Shown here one piece after another: positions 46,279 through 53,153 of a stretch of 53,153 bases of DNA. Under the pieces are notes generated by a model that made no database searches, was not told where the DNA came from, and was given only the letters and a program-made list of their open reading frames with translations. The DNA is from Aliiglaciecola lipolytica E3. Lineage in GTDB: Bacteria > Pseudomonadota > Gammaproteobacteria > Enterobacterales > Alteromonadaceae. The position numbers and the translations under genes were made by a program. The DNA lies in NCBI RefSeq assembly GCF_000314975.1, contig NZ_BAEN01000051.1:1-53153 (forward strand). The letters run 5' to 3'. Position 1 is the first letter of the stretch. Every line of letters starts with the position of its first letter.

Positions 46279-47574
46279 ATGAAGAATTTAAGATGGTGGG
46301 TAATTGCGCTCGTTGCCTTGGCAACAGTCATTAATTATATCGACAGACAATCTTTAAGTGTACTGTGGCCTTTTATGGGTAAAGAGATTTATCCAGAAAA
46401 AAGCGACGCAGAGCTCAAAGAAGTATACGGCATTATCAGTATTGTTTTCCTTTTTGCCTATGCGTTTGGCCAGGCATTATTTGGTAAAATATTCGACTGG
46501 GTTGGTACCCGTATCGGCTTCGTGCTTTCTATCGGTATTTGGTCTCTTGCCACCATCTTACATGCATTTGCTCAAGGTATATTAACCTTCAGTATTTTCA
46601 GAGCGATATTGGGTTTATCTGAAGCAGGTAACTGGCCTGGTGCGGCAAAAGCGAATGCAGAATGGTTTCCCACTCGCGAAAGAGCGCTAGCTCAGGGGAT
46701 ATTTAATTCCGGTGCAGCTATCGGCGGGATTATTTCAATTCCACTTATCGCTTATTTAGCTTTGTTCTTTAGCTGGCAGGCGATTTTCGTGATTGTTGGT
46801 TGTACCGGGTTACTTTGGCTAATTCCTTGGTTAATCGTGGTTAAGTCACCTCCTGGTGATCACCCTTGGATTACCCAAGAAGAAAGAGAATATATTCTTA
46901 CTGGTCAAAAAAATGAAGTTAAATGCGAAGGTACTAACGCCGTTGCAGAATACACGCCCACTACCGGACAAATGTTATCTCACAAACAAAGCTGGGGCGT
47001 AATTATTGCTACAGCTGCAATCGACCCAATTTGGTGGTTGTTTATCGTCTGGATCCCAACTTATTTGGTTGAAGTGTATCAAATGGATGTTAAAGGCTTG
47101 GCTATCTATGGTTGGGTTCCTTATGTAGGTGCAATGCTGGGTGCTTGGTTTGGAGGTTTGCTGGCGCAAAACCGTTTAAAAGCAGGTTGGACAGTCAACA
47201 AAACACGTAAGTTGGTTATATCACTGGGTTGCTTGATTATGTTGCCTTCATTGTTGTTGTTAGCTAACCCAGGTGGTGAAGTAGCGGCAGTATTGATCAT
47301 GGCTACAATCTTGTTTGGATTCCAAACATCGATCGGTAATGTGCAAACACTTCCAAGTGATTTGTTTGGTGGTAAATCAGTCGGTTCATTGTCTGGTTTT
47401 GCTGGGATGGCGGCTAAATTAGCGGCGGGGATGCTTATTTATGCAGTACCTGCATTAACGGCTGATGGTAACTATTCTATTGTATTTGCAATCGGTGCTG
47501 CACTAGCGATTATCGCGATGTTAAGCGTGCTTGTATTGTGTCCGAAAATTGAACCGGTACAAGCCAAGCGTTAA
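46279..47574 (+). CDS. MFS transporter, hexuronate (ACS/ExuT-like) family
   Basis: This 431-residue carrier has 12 hydrophobic segments. The N-terminal ATVINYIDRQSLSVLWP is the anion:cation symporter family signature, and GLSEAGNWPGAAKANAEWFPTRERALAQGIFNSG near 113-146 is typical of ExuT-like proteins. It most likely imports the unsaturated monouronate or DEH produced by the lyases. It lies 83 bp after the PL17 gene and 26 bp before PL7 on the same strand. Confidence 0.93.
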   Translation: MKNLRWWVIALVALATVINYIDRQSLSVLWPFMGKEIYPEKSDAELKEVYGIISIVFLFAYAFGQALFGKIFDWVGTRIGFVLSIGIWSLATILHAFAQGILTFSIFRAILGLSEAGNWPGAAKANAEWFPTRERALAQGIFNSGAAIGGIISIPLIAYLALFFSWQAIFVIVGCTGLLWLIPWLIVVKSPPGDHPWITQEEREYILTGQKNEVKCEGTNAVAEYTPTTGQMLSHKQSWGVIIATAAIDPIWWLFIVWIPTYLVEVYQMDVKGLAIYGWVPYVGAMLGAWFGGLLAQNRLKAGWTVNKTRKLVISLGCLIMLPSLLLLANPGGEVAAVLIMATILFGFQTSIGNVQTLPSDLFGGKSVGSLSGFAGMAAKLAAGMLIYAVPALTADGNYSIVFAIGAALAIIAMLSVLVLCPKIEPVQAKR

Positions 47575-47600
47575 TTTGTTAATTTAATAGTGGGGGTACG

Positions 47601-48587
47601 GTGAAACCTTTTTATAAAGCAATTTCTATTTCGTTGATTGCAGTGGCTGCTTGCGCAGCCCCATACGCTTATAGTGCGGCTGCGGATGAGCAAAGCTCCA
47701 TTCCTGAATCCCATCGGGCCTTAGCTGATGGCGTGTTATTGGGAAACCCAGAAAAGCTCGACCCCACTAAAAAGCCAAGTGAAAACTTCGAACTGATTGA
47801 TTGGAGTCTTACGCTACCAACAGACTTGAACAAAGATCTTAAGGCCGACATGATTTATGAAAAGCCTTTAAGTGAAGGTTTTGAGTTAAAGCCACTTTTC
47901 TATACTGCGGAAGATGGCGGAATGGTCTTCGCTTGTCCTAATGTTGGAGCCAAAACGTCAAAGAACACCAAATATGCTCGTACTGAACTTCGCGAAATGT
48001 TGCGTCGTGGTAATACCCGCGAAAAAACCCAAGGTATTACTGGGAATAACTGGGTGTTTGGTTCAGCACATGGTTCCGTTAAACGCAAAGCCGGAGCAAT
48101 TGAAGGGAGCTTGGAAGCGACACTGGCAGTCAATCGTGTGTCGACAACAGGTGATGAAAAGATGGTTGGACGCGTTATCATCGGCCAGATCCATGCGACC
48201 GACGACGAACCTATTCGTCTTTACTACCGCAAGTTACCCAACAACGAAAAAGGGGCTATCTATTTTGCCCATGAAATCAATGGTGGCGACGATATTTGGA
48301 TCAACCTCATCGGTAGTCGATCGCACACCTTGGAAAACCCCGAAGACGGCATTGCCTTAAACGAAAAGTTTAGCTACAAAATTAGTGTAGAAAATGATGT
48401 GCTTATCGTCACGGTTATACGTGAAGGCAAGCCCAACATCACCAAATCCTACGATATGAGTGAAAGTGGTTATAACAAGAATAACCAATACATGTATTTC
48501 AAAGCAGGCGTCTACAACCAAAATAATGGTGGAGAGCCCAAAGATTACGTCCAAGCCACATTTTATCATTTAGATAATCAGCACTAA
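47601..48587 (+). CDS. PL7 alginate lyase, secreted
   Basis: This 328-residue protein has a signal peptide (about 1-26) and one alginate_lyase2 (PL7) domain of about 65-328. The three PL7 regions are intact: RTELREML (127-134), IGQIH (194-198) and YFKAGVYNQ (299-307). A QIH form is associated with activity on polyG or both blocks in characterised PL7 enzymes. The start is GTG with GGGGG about 5 nt upstream. It is the last gene of PL6-PL17-MFS-PL7 and resembles the catalytic domain of the convergent PL7-CBM32 gene. Confidence 0.93.
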   Translation: MKPFYKAISISLIAVAACAAPYAYSAAADEQSSIPESHRALADGVLLGNPEKLDPTKKPSENFELIDWSLTLPTDLNKDLKADMIYEKPLSEGFELKPLFYTAEDGGMVFACPNVGAKTSKNTKYARTELREMLRRGNTREKTQGITGNNWVFGSAHGSVKRKAGAIEGSLEATLAVNRVSTTGDEKMVGRVIIGQIHATDDEPIRLYYRKLPNNEKGAIYFAHEINGGDDIWINLIGSRSHTLENPEDGIALNEKFSYKISVENDVLIVTVIREGKPNITKSYDMSESGYNKNNQYMYFKAGVYNQNNGGEPKDYVQATFYHLDNQH

Positions 48588-48605
48588 AACACCTCCTCAA
48601 AATAC

Positions 48606-48968
48606 AGGGGCTAAAGCCCCTGCTACCCGTTCTTTTTTAATCTGTAGCATGGGATCTATCCCATGGCATGTTCGGTAATCTGCAGAATGTAGCATGGGAT
48701 TCATCCCATGGCATGTTCCGTAATCAGTAGGATGTAGCATAGGATTTATCCCATGGCCTGTTCCGTAGTCAGTAGGATGTAGCAAGGGATTCATCCTATG
48801 GCATGTTCCGTAATCAGTAGAATGTAGCATGGGATTTATCCCATGGCCTGTTCGGTAATCAGTAGAATGTAGCATGGGATTTATCCCATGGCATGCGTCG
48901 ATAATCAATGGGCTAAAGCCCATCCTACAGGATGGGGTGTTGGAGTCAGGGGCCAGAGCCCCTGCTAC
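48606..48968. repeat. GTAG-REP tandem array, exact 45-bp period
   Basis: A GGGGCTAAAGCCCC palindrome with CTAC (48607-48626) opens the array. Six units starting TGTAG at 48643, 48688, 48733, 48778, 48823 and 48868 follow, each exactly 45 bp apart and each with a CATGGGAT-TTATCCCATG-type hairpin. It closes with an opposite-facing ATGGGCTAAAGCCCAT (48908-48923) and a GGGGCCAGAGCCCC palindrome with CTAC (about 48950-48967). There are no unique spacers, so it is not CRISPR. A 108-codon minus-strand frame through it has a 15-residue repeat and is not considered a gene. It fills the gap between the convergent PL7 genes. Confidence 0.9.
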
Positions 48969-48987
48969 CTATTCAATACCGCTGAAC

Positions 48988-50448
48988 TTATTCGCTGGCG
49001 GCGTAACCTGTGTGACTATTTTTGATTTCATAAAATGTGGCTTGGGCATATTCATCGGGATCACTTGAATTATTCAAGTGATAAACCCCCACTTTGAAAT
49101 ACATATATTGCCCGTCTTGATCAAATAGACTTTCACTCATATCGTAGTTGGCAACCACGTCACTTTTGCCTTCTCGACTGATCGTCACAGTAAGCAAATT
49201 CACGTTAACACTAATGTGATAACTAAACTTCTCATCCAGCGCGATGCCATCAGCAGGATTGCTCGCGGTATTGCTTCGTGAACCAATCATTTCCACCCAT
49301 GTCTCGATATTATCGCCGCTACTGTCCTCTACGCGGCTCTCATGCGCAAAATATATTGAACCTAGCTCATTGCCAGGTAATTTACGATAGTAAAGGCGAA
49401 TAGGCTCATCATCATTGGCATGTATTTGGCCAATTACCAACCGACCTATTTGAAAGTTTTCACCCGTAGTTGTAACGTTATTCACAGCTAATGTAACTCG
49501 AAGATCACCATCAACTCCCCCAGCATTAGCTTGTCCTTGAGCTGACGCGCTGCCAAATACCCAGTTATTTTTGTTGACGCCTTGTGTGCTAATCGAGCGA
49601 TTGCCTCGACGTAACATTTCTCTGAGTTCAACGCGCACATAACTTGTATTCGTAGACGTTTTAAATCCGTAACTCGGAGAGCGCATCACTATACCATCAT
49701 CAGCCGAAGCGTAGAAAAACTCAGAATTGGTATATCCATTTGCTAAATCCGTTTCAGATATTGAGTCCGAGGTGCCACTATTGTCTTCGTCTGTGGGAAC
49801 ACTCAAATACCAATCAACAAGCTCAATTCCCAACTCATTAGGAAACTTATCAGCGTATTCGCCAGTTGCGTCTTCACAACTGTGTGCGCCTACTTCAACA
49901 ATACTATTAAAATCGTTTTCACTGTTACCTAAGCCAATAATCTTTATGTAACGAGCCGCCGATTCAGTCAGGTTAACCAGTTCAAATCCGCTATGTCTTC
50001 CGCTTGATTCGGCATTGTCTAATACGTTTGTCCATGTGGTTGCATCTTCTGACGTTTCTACAGAAAAATTCGCCACTCTTTCAGCGCCGTTGAACCATTT
50101 AATGGTTAACGCACCTACAGTCTTTGTGCTCCCTAAATCGAGCGTAAGAGCCTTATTCGCCCCTTCGCTAGACCATCTAGACAGAGGTGTCGTGTCGTTG
50201 TCTATTGCATTGGCAGGTGAAAAACCCGGGTCAAAACTTCCATCATCTGTTGCGGAGACAATTGAATAAACTTCGTTTTCACATTCAAGTGGGCCTGGAT
50301 CTACAACGACAGGCGGGGGCACTGGGGGCGTCGTGCTGGTTCCGCCACCACCTCCGCCGCATGCAGTTAATGCTGTCAATATGGACACCGCTACAATGCT
50401 GCGAGACCAGCGGTTATTGAAACGGTGCAGTGATTGCATTTGATACAT
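48988..50448 (-). CDS. PL7 alginate lyase lipoprotein with CBM32-like domain
   Basis: This 486-residue protein begins at the ATG at 50448, which has GAGGAA 7 nt upstream; an in-frame ATG 26 codons earlier lacks a site and would spoil the signal peptide. The lipobox LTAC gives C30, followed by a Gly/Pro-rich linker. Residues about 58-190 form an F5/8 type C (CBM32-like) domain with LSRWSSEG and ARYIKIIGLGN. A PL7 domain follows from about 200 with RVELREML, IGQIH and YFKVGVYH. The lipid anchor plus carbohydrate-binding module suggests a surface-attached endolyase. It converges on the other PL7 gene. Confidence 0.92.
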   Translation of the reverse strand: MYQMQSLHRFNNRWSRSIVAVSILTALTACGGGGGGTSTTPPVPPPVVVDPGPLECENEVYSIVSATDDGSFDPGFSPANAIDNDTTPLSRWSSEGANKALTLDLGSTKTVGALTIKWFNGAERVANFSVETSEDATTWTNVLDNAESSGRHSGFELVNLTESAARYIKIIGLGNSENDFNSIVEVGAHSCEDATGEYADKFPNELGIELVDWYLSVPTDEDNSGTSDSISETDLANGYTNSEFFYASADDGIVMRSPSYGFKTSTNTSYVRVELREMLRRGNRSISTQGVNKNNWVFGSASAQGQANAGGVDGDLRVTLAVNNVTTTGENFQIGRLVIGQIHANDDEPIRLYYRKLPGNELGSIYFAHESRVEDSSGDNIETWVEMIGSRSNTASNPADGIALDEKFSYHISVNVNLLTVTISREGKSDVVANYDMSESLFDQDGQYMYFKVGVYHLNNSSDPDEYAQATFYEIKNSHTGYAASE

Positions 50449-50757
50449 GCGAATTTCCTCAAAATGTAAAAATAGTGTGACTAATGAAGTTGGATTATAT
50501 GTGCAAAAAAAATAATACTCCAACAATAATGTAAGACCAATTTTAAGGTTTTGTTATATTTTTTTGGTTAACCGTGATTGTTGAAAAAATACACGAATTA
50601 AATTATGCAGGAATGGATTTACCCATGGTGGGTTTTGATATTCTCGCGGGGCTAAAGCCCCACCTACAGAGGGGATATCGTGTGGGAATCTGAGACAGTA
50701 TGTATTATGGGATTTATCCCATGGCATGCTTCGATAATCAATGGGCTAAAGCCCATC
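50449..50757. promoter_or_regulatory. Intergenic region with PL7 promoter side and REP palindromes
   Basis: Upstream of the PL7-CBM32 gene, TTGGTTAACC (50564-50573) is a near-palindrome close to the TTGGTNNACCAA form bound by UxuR-like regulators and may be an operator. The other half holds the REP palindromes listed next. No gene is supported here. Confidence 0.4.
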
Positions 50758-50763
50758 CTATAG
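50648..50763 (-). repeat. GTAG-REP cluster at the 3' end of the KDG kinase gene
   Basis: Three palindromes are visible: GGGGCTAAAGCCCC (50648-50661) followed by CTAC; ATGGGATTTATCCCAT (50707-50722); and ATGGGCTAAAGCCCAT (50741-50756) followed by CCTATAG. The stretch 50718-50763 is nearly identical to 48885-48930 in the 45-bp array. The final element includes the stop codon of the kinase gene (50758-50760). Confidence 0.85.
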
Positions 50764-51750
50764 ATTGTATGACTTCCAAAAATTGTCAAACAACTCTTTA
50801 GGCATGATAGCCCCAGGTGTTTCAATAACTTTACTTGCGGCGGCACTGGCAGCCAATGCGGCTGTTTTGGGCGCAAAACCAGATGCTCGAGCGCCTATGT
50901 ACACACCATTAAAAGCGTCACCCGCTGATGTGGTGTCTACCACATTATCATTCGGTACTATGGGAACGACTTCTCTACCTTGAGCATTAACAATCAAGAC
51001 GTTCTTTTCGCCTTGCTTCATCACTAATTCTTGTGGATTGTATTGCATGCACAATTCAATACATTGCTCTACATCGCTTATTCCATAAAGCTTTTGGAAA
51101 TCATCCACACCGGGCAGAAGAACGTCAGCTAATTGAAACGCTTTTTCTATATTAAGCTTTGCAATCTCTGCTGAGCGCCACAATTGAGGCCGGTAATTAG
51201 GATCAAACGCGATGACTACACCAGCTTGCTGCATCTGTTCTAACTTTTGCCAAAACAGTTCTCTTTCTTCATCTAATAAGATCGCAATACTGATGCCTGA
51301 AAAGAAAAACATGCCTGAATCGTCTAACGACAATGATTGTTCAGCAGATAACGCAGAAACCATGCGCTTCGCGGCAGAGTCACCGCGCCAGTAGATAAAT
51401 GAACGCTCACCAAACTCGTCAGTCACTACCATATAACTACCCAGATGGTGAGTAGATATTTGTGGAAGAAACTGCGTGCTAATCTTTTCAGCATGTAACC
51501 GAGCCAACAATTCAGAGCTAAGCATGTCGTTGCCAATACAAGACATGAACTCCACATTAATCGCCGGAAATGCTCGTTTTAAATACACACTAGAGTTATA
51601 CAAGTCACCGGCAAAAGATTTGCCGAGCTGAGTTTCACTCTGGTTGACTAATTCGAGCATGCACTCACCGGCAAACACTAACGGGCCGTTTATCTTAGTG
51701 AATATATCAGCAGTAGTGTTCAAAGTGCTGGCGCTTGTTTGTTGTGACAT
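50758..51750 (-). CDS. kdgK: 2-keto-3-deoxygluconate kinase (PfkB family)
   Basis: This 330-residue sugar kinase has the PfkB signatures: FAGECMLELVNQ near 21-32, an N-terminal GDLYNSSVYLKR segment near 44-55 and the C-terminal DTTSAGDAFNGVYIGARASG, where the Asp of AGD is the catalytic base. It phosphorylates KDG to KDPG, the entry to the Entner-Doudoroff aldolase step. It follows kdgF by 26 bp. Its stop TAG is part of a REP element, so the last codons may have been altered by insertion. The KDPG aldolase gene is not in the window. Confidence 0.93.
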   Translation of the reverse strand: MSQQTSASTLNTTADIFTKINGPLVFAGECMLELVNQSETQLGKSFAGDLYNSSVYLKRAFPAINVEFMSCIGNDMLSSELLARLHAEKISTQFLPQISTHHLGSYMVVTDEFGERSFIYWRGDSAAKRMVSALSAEQSLSLDDSGMFFFSGISIAILLDEERELFWQKLEQMQQAGVVIAFDPNYRPQLWRSAEIAKLNIEKAFQLADVLLPGVDDFQKLYGISDVEQCIELCMQYNPQELVMKQGEKNVLIVNAQGREVVPIVPNDNVVDTTSAGDAFNGVYIGARASGFAPKTAALAASAAASKVIETPGAIMPKELFDNFWKSYNL

Positions 51751-51776
51751 TCATCGTTTCTCTAGTTAAGCAATGC

Positions 51777-52112
51777 TTATAAAAAATCTTCTCTCAAAGG
51801 ACTGAATACATCGATAAGTATGCCTTCTTTCTTACAAACCGCACCATGCTCAGCGTTTGGTAACATAAAAAAGCAATCGCCAGTCTTTAACAATTGTTTT
51901 TCTTCACCTACTTGCACTTCAAACTCACCACTTTCAATATAAGTAACTTGAGCGTGATGATGCGCGTGGACGTAACCAATTGCACCTTCTTCAAACCATA
52001 TTTTAGCCATCATGATTTGGTTATTAAAGCCCATTAATTGGCGCTTCATACCATTACCGATATCTTCAATTGGTTGTTTGTAACCGTAAATAAATGCTTC
52101 GCTGTGGTTCAT
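51777..52112 (-). CDS. kdgF: KdgF cupin, unsaturated uronate ring-opening enzyme
   Basis: This 111-residue single-domain cupin has metal-ligand candidates H49, H51 and Q55 in GYVHAHHHAQVTYIESGEFE, and H89 in LPNAEHGAV. KdgF catalyses conversion of 4,5-unsaturated monouronates from pectin or alginate to linear ketonized forms. It is the first gene of the kdgF-kdgK transcript, with a good sigma-70 promoter just upstream that carries the locus-wide motif. Confidence 0.94.
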   Translation of the reverse strand: MNHSEAFIYGYKQPIEDIGNGMKRQLMGFNNQIMMAKIWFEEGAIGYVHAHHHAQVTYIESGEFEVQVGEEKQLLKTGDCFFMLPNAEHGAVCKKEGILIDVFSPLREDFL

Positions 52113-52141
52113 GATCGTCTTTCCTCTTTATTTTATGCCGG

Positions 52142-52198
52142 TATATAAGCAATTTAATCAAATATTGTCAACCATTAATGGGCTTGTGTTGTTACCAA
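52142..52198 (-). promoter_or_regulatory. Alginate-locus promoter/operator C (before kdgF)
   Basis: On the minus strand TTGGTAACA (52198-52190) is followed after exactly 16 bp by GGTTGACA (52173-52166), with -35 TTGACA and -10 TTATAT (52148-52143) at 17-bp spacing. This is the best of the three shared promoter blocks. The start codon of kdgF lies about 30 bp beyond the -10. Confidence 0.75.
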
Positions 52199-52216
52199 TT
52201 TAAATTTTATTGGTAA
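52192..52216. promoter_or_regulatory. Inverted repeat TTACCAA-N11-TTGGTAA
   Basis: TTACCAA (52192-52198) and TTGGTAA (52210-52216) face each other across 11 bp between kdgF and the FadR-type gene. The left arm belongs to the kdgF operator. The right arm lies toward the regulator gene and may give autoregulation. Other than this I see nothing in the 52217-52387 leader. Confidence 0.55.
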
Positions 52217-52387
52217 TAATTTTTGGGAGGTGTATGCTAGGGCAAATCAAAAAAATGTTAAACAAGTGTAAACATCGCAAATGGTTTATCCAAACAACAT
52301 GGTTTTATAATCCAAAGTGTAAGTTAAAAGAAACCTAAAAGCGAAATATTGGCACTAAGAAGTTATATTTGCGTAAGAGGTCGAAAG

Positions 52388-53119
52388 ATGAAAAACCGCC
52401 GCATGTTTTGGCAAATTGTCGAAAAAATTGAAGCTTTGATCGATTCAGGAAAATATCCCCCCGGAAGTCGACTTCCGCCAGAACGCGAATTGGCTGAAAC
52501 TTTTAATGTGAGCCGCCCAACTATTAGAGAAGCCATAATCGCTTTAGAAGTGCGACAACGGGTAGATGTTAAAACCAGCTCTGGCGTTTACGTTTTAGAA
52601 AATCCTCATACCTCTTCAAAAGATGCCAAAGTAAGTGCATTTGAATTAACCCAAGCAAGAGCATTGGTTGAAGGAGAAGCCGCGGCGCTTGCGGCGATTT
52701 CAATCACCGATGATGAATTGGAACAACTAGAAGCAACACTGATTGCAATGGAGAATGGCATTCAACCTGAAAAGGCCGATCGCGAATTCCATCTAATCAT
52801 CTCGAAAGCCACACGCAACAACGCCATTTCCATGTCAGTAGAAAAATTCTGGCAATTACGGGATTCCGAACCTGAGATCATCAATGTGTATAACAATGTG
52901 TGCAATCGCAGCGATGCTGATCGACTGGAAGAACATCGTAAAATCTTTCTGGCGTTAAAAAAGCACGATTCAGCAGAAGCACGACAAGCCATGCACTACC
53001 ACTTCAATCGCCTGATCAATATTTTATTTGAAATTAGCGAAGCTAGAGCCCTCGAAGAAGTAAGAAAGCAATCAAACCAAACCCGAGATTTGTATTCGTT
53101 AAATCATTTGGTTGAATGA
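52388..53119 (+). CDS. FadR-subfamily GntR transcriptional regulator
   Basis: This 243-residue regulator has a winged-helix GntR domain (residues about 5-70; SRLPPERELAETFNVSRPTIREAI) and an all-helical FCD domain with D-R-E-F-H-x-x-I near 132-139 and HRKIFLALKKHD near 180-195. The ATG at 52388 is used because AGAGG lies 9 nt upstream; an upstream in-frame start adds 13 unlikely residues. Position next to kdgF/kdgK suggests it controls alginate genes with a KDG-related effector, in the manner of UxuR or KdgR-type regulators. The TTGGTAA sites in the locus are its likely targets. Confidence 0.92.
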   Translation: MKNRRMFWQIVEKIEALIDSGKYPPGSRLPPERELAETFNVSRPTIREAIIALEVRQRVDVKTSSGVYVLENPHTSSKDAKVSAFELTQARALVEGEAAALAAISITDDELEQLEATLIAMENGIQPEKADREFHLIISKATRNNAISMSVEKFWQLRDSEPEIINVYNNVCNRSDADRLEEHRKIFLALKKHDSAEARQAMHYHFNRLINILFEISEARALEEVRKQSNQTRDLYSLNHLVE

Positions 53120-53136
53120 CCCAATCCAGCGAGCAA

Positions 53137-53153
53137 CCTGTAGCACGGGATTT
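53137..53153 (+). repeat. Start of another GTAG-REP element (cut by window end)
   Basis: CCTGTAGCACGGGATTT, 17 nt after the regulator stop codon, matches the 5' half of the CTGTAGCAxGGGATTTATCCC elements seen elsewhere. The right half lies outside the window. Confidence 0.7.

Noticed and set aside
48643-48912. CRISPR array with 45-bp period
   Set aside because: The whole 45-bp unit is conserved, leaving no variable spacer.
48597-48923. Minus-strand 108-codon frame with a 15-residue repeat (HGINPMLHSTDY)
   Set aside because: It exists because the REP period is 45 bp; the hairpins explain the conservation and no start signal is present.

Overview
The window looks like a chromosomal segment of a marine, polysaccharide-degrading gammaproteobacterium, most likely of the Alteromonadaceae (Glaciecola/Paraglaciecola-like). 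The reasons are the order hemC-hemD-hemX-hemY, cyaY next to gmk, gmk-rpoZ-spoT...trmH...recG, abundant TonB-dependent receptors, and a full alginate-degradation locus with a two-domain PL6 lyase. The genus is inferred from gene content only.

Layout. (1) 1-486: the start of a small Cys-rich HNH-like gene leaving the window, and tRNA-Arg(CCG). (2) 655-12879: a LacI-type carbohydrate locus. On the minus strand are a TonB receptor, a SapC-family protein, two different flavin-dependent (tryptophan-type) halogenases and a DUF6445 protein with an Fe/2-oxoglutarate-oxygenase-like triad. Divergently there are a GH1 beta-glucosidase, a GPH sugar symporter and a LacI regulator. One near-identical 20-bp palindrome lies before each divergent arm. 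(3) 13087-17976: a TetR regulator and the hemCDXY operon. (4) 18099-26402: a YHS protein, then an ECF sigma factor, a very short FecR-like protein, a TonB receptor, a DASS anion transporter, an SGNH-type protein and an M14 carboxypeptidase, which look like one import-and-processing unit of unknown substrate. (5) 26501-38254: housekeeping genes (esterase, cyaY, gmk, rpoZ, spoT, ridA, trmH, mscS-type channel, recG, rsmJ, peroxiredoxins). (6) 38637-40139: an HI0933-type flavoprotein followed directly by the C-terminal remnant of a sulfatase. (7) 40541-53119: an alginate locus with SDR (probable DEH reductase), PL6, PL17, MFS transporter, PL7, second PL7 with CBM32-like domain, KDG kinase, KdgF and a FadR-type GntR regulator.

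Two non-coding systems stand out. Arrays of GTAG-headed palindromes (REP/BIME-like) with tandem periods of about 105, 78 and 45 bp sit immediately behind genes, and at trmH and kdgK the repeat itself supplies the stop codon. Separately, three alginate-locus promoters (before the SDR gene, before PL6, and before kdgF) share TTGGTAAYA-N16-GGTTGACA with exactly the same 16-bp spacing. This suggests one operator placed just upstream of the -35 box and read by the FadR-type regulator at the end of the locus.

How the genes work together: the secreted or surface lyases (PL7, PL7-CBM32, lipoprotein PL6) would cut alginate, the PL17 enzyme would finish oligomers to unsaturated monouronate, the MFS carrier would import it, KdgF would speed ring opening to DEH, the SDR would reduce DEH to KDG and KdgK would phosphorylate it. 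The KDPG aldolase and an alginate TonB receptor are not in this window.
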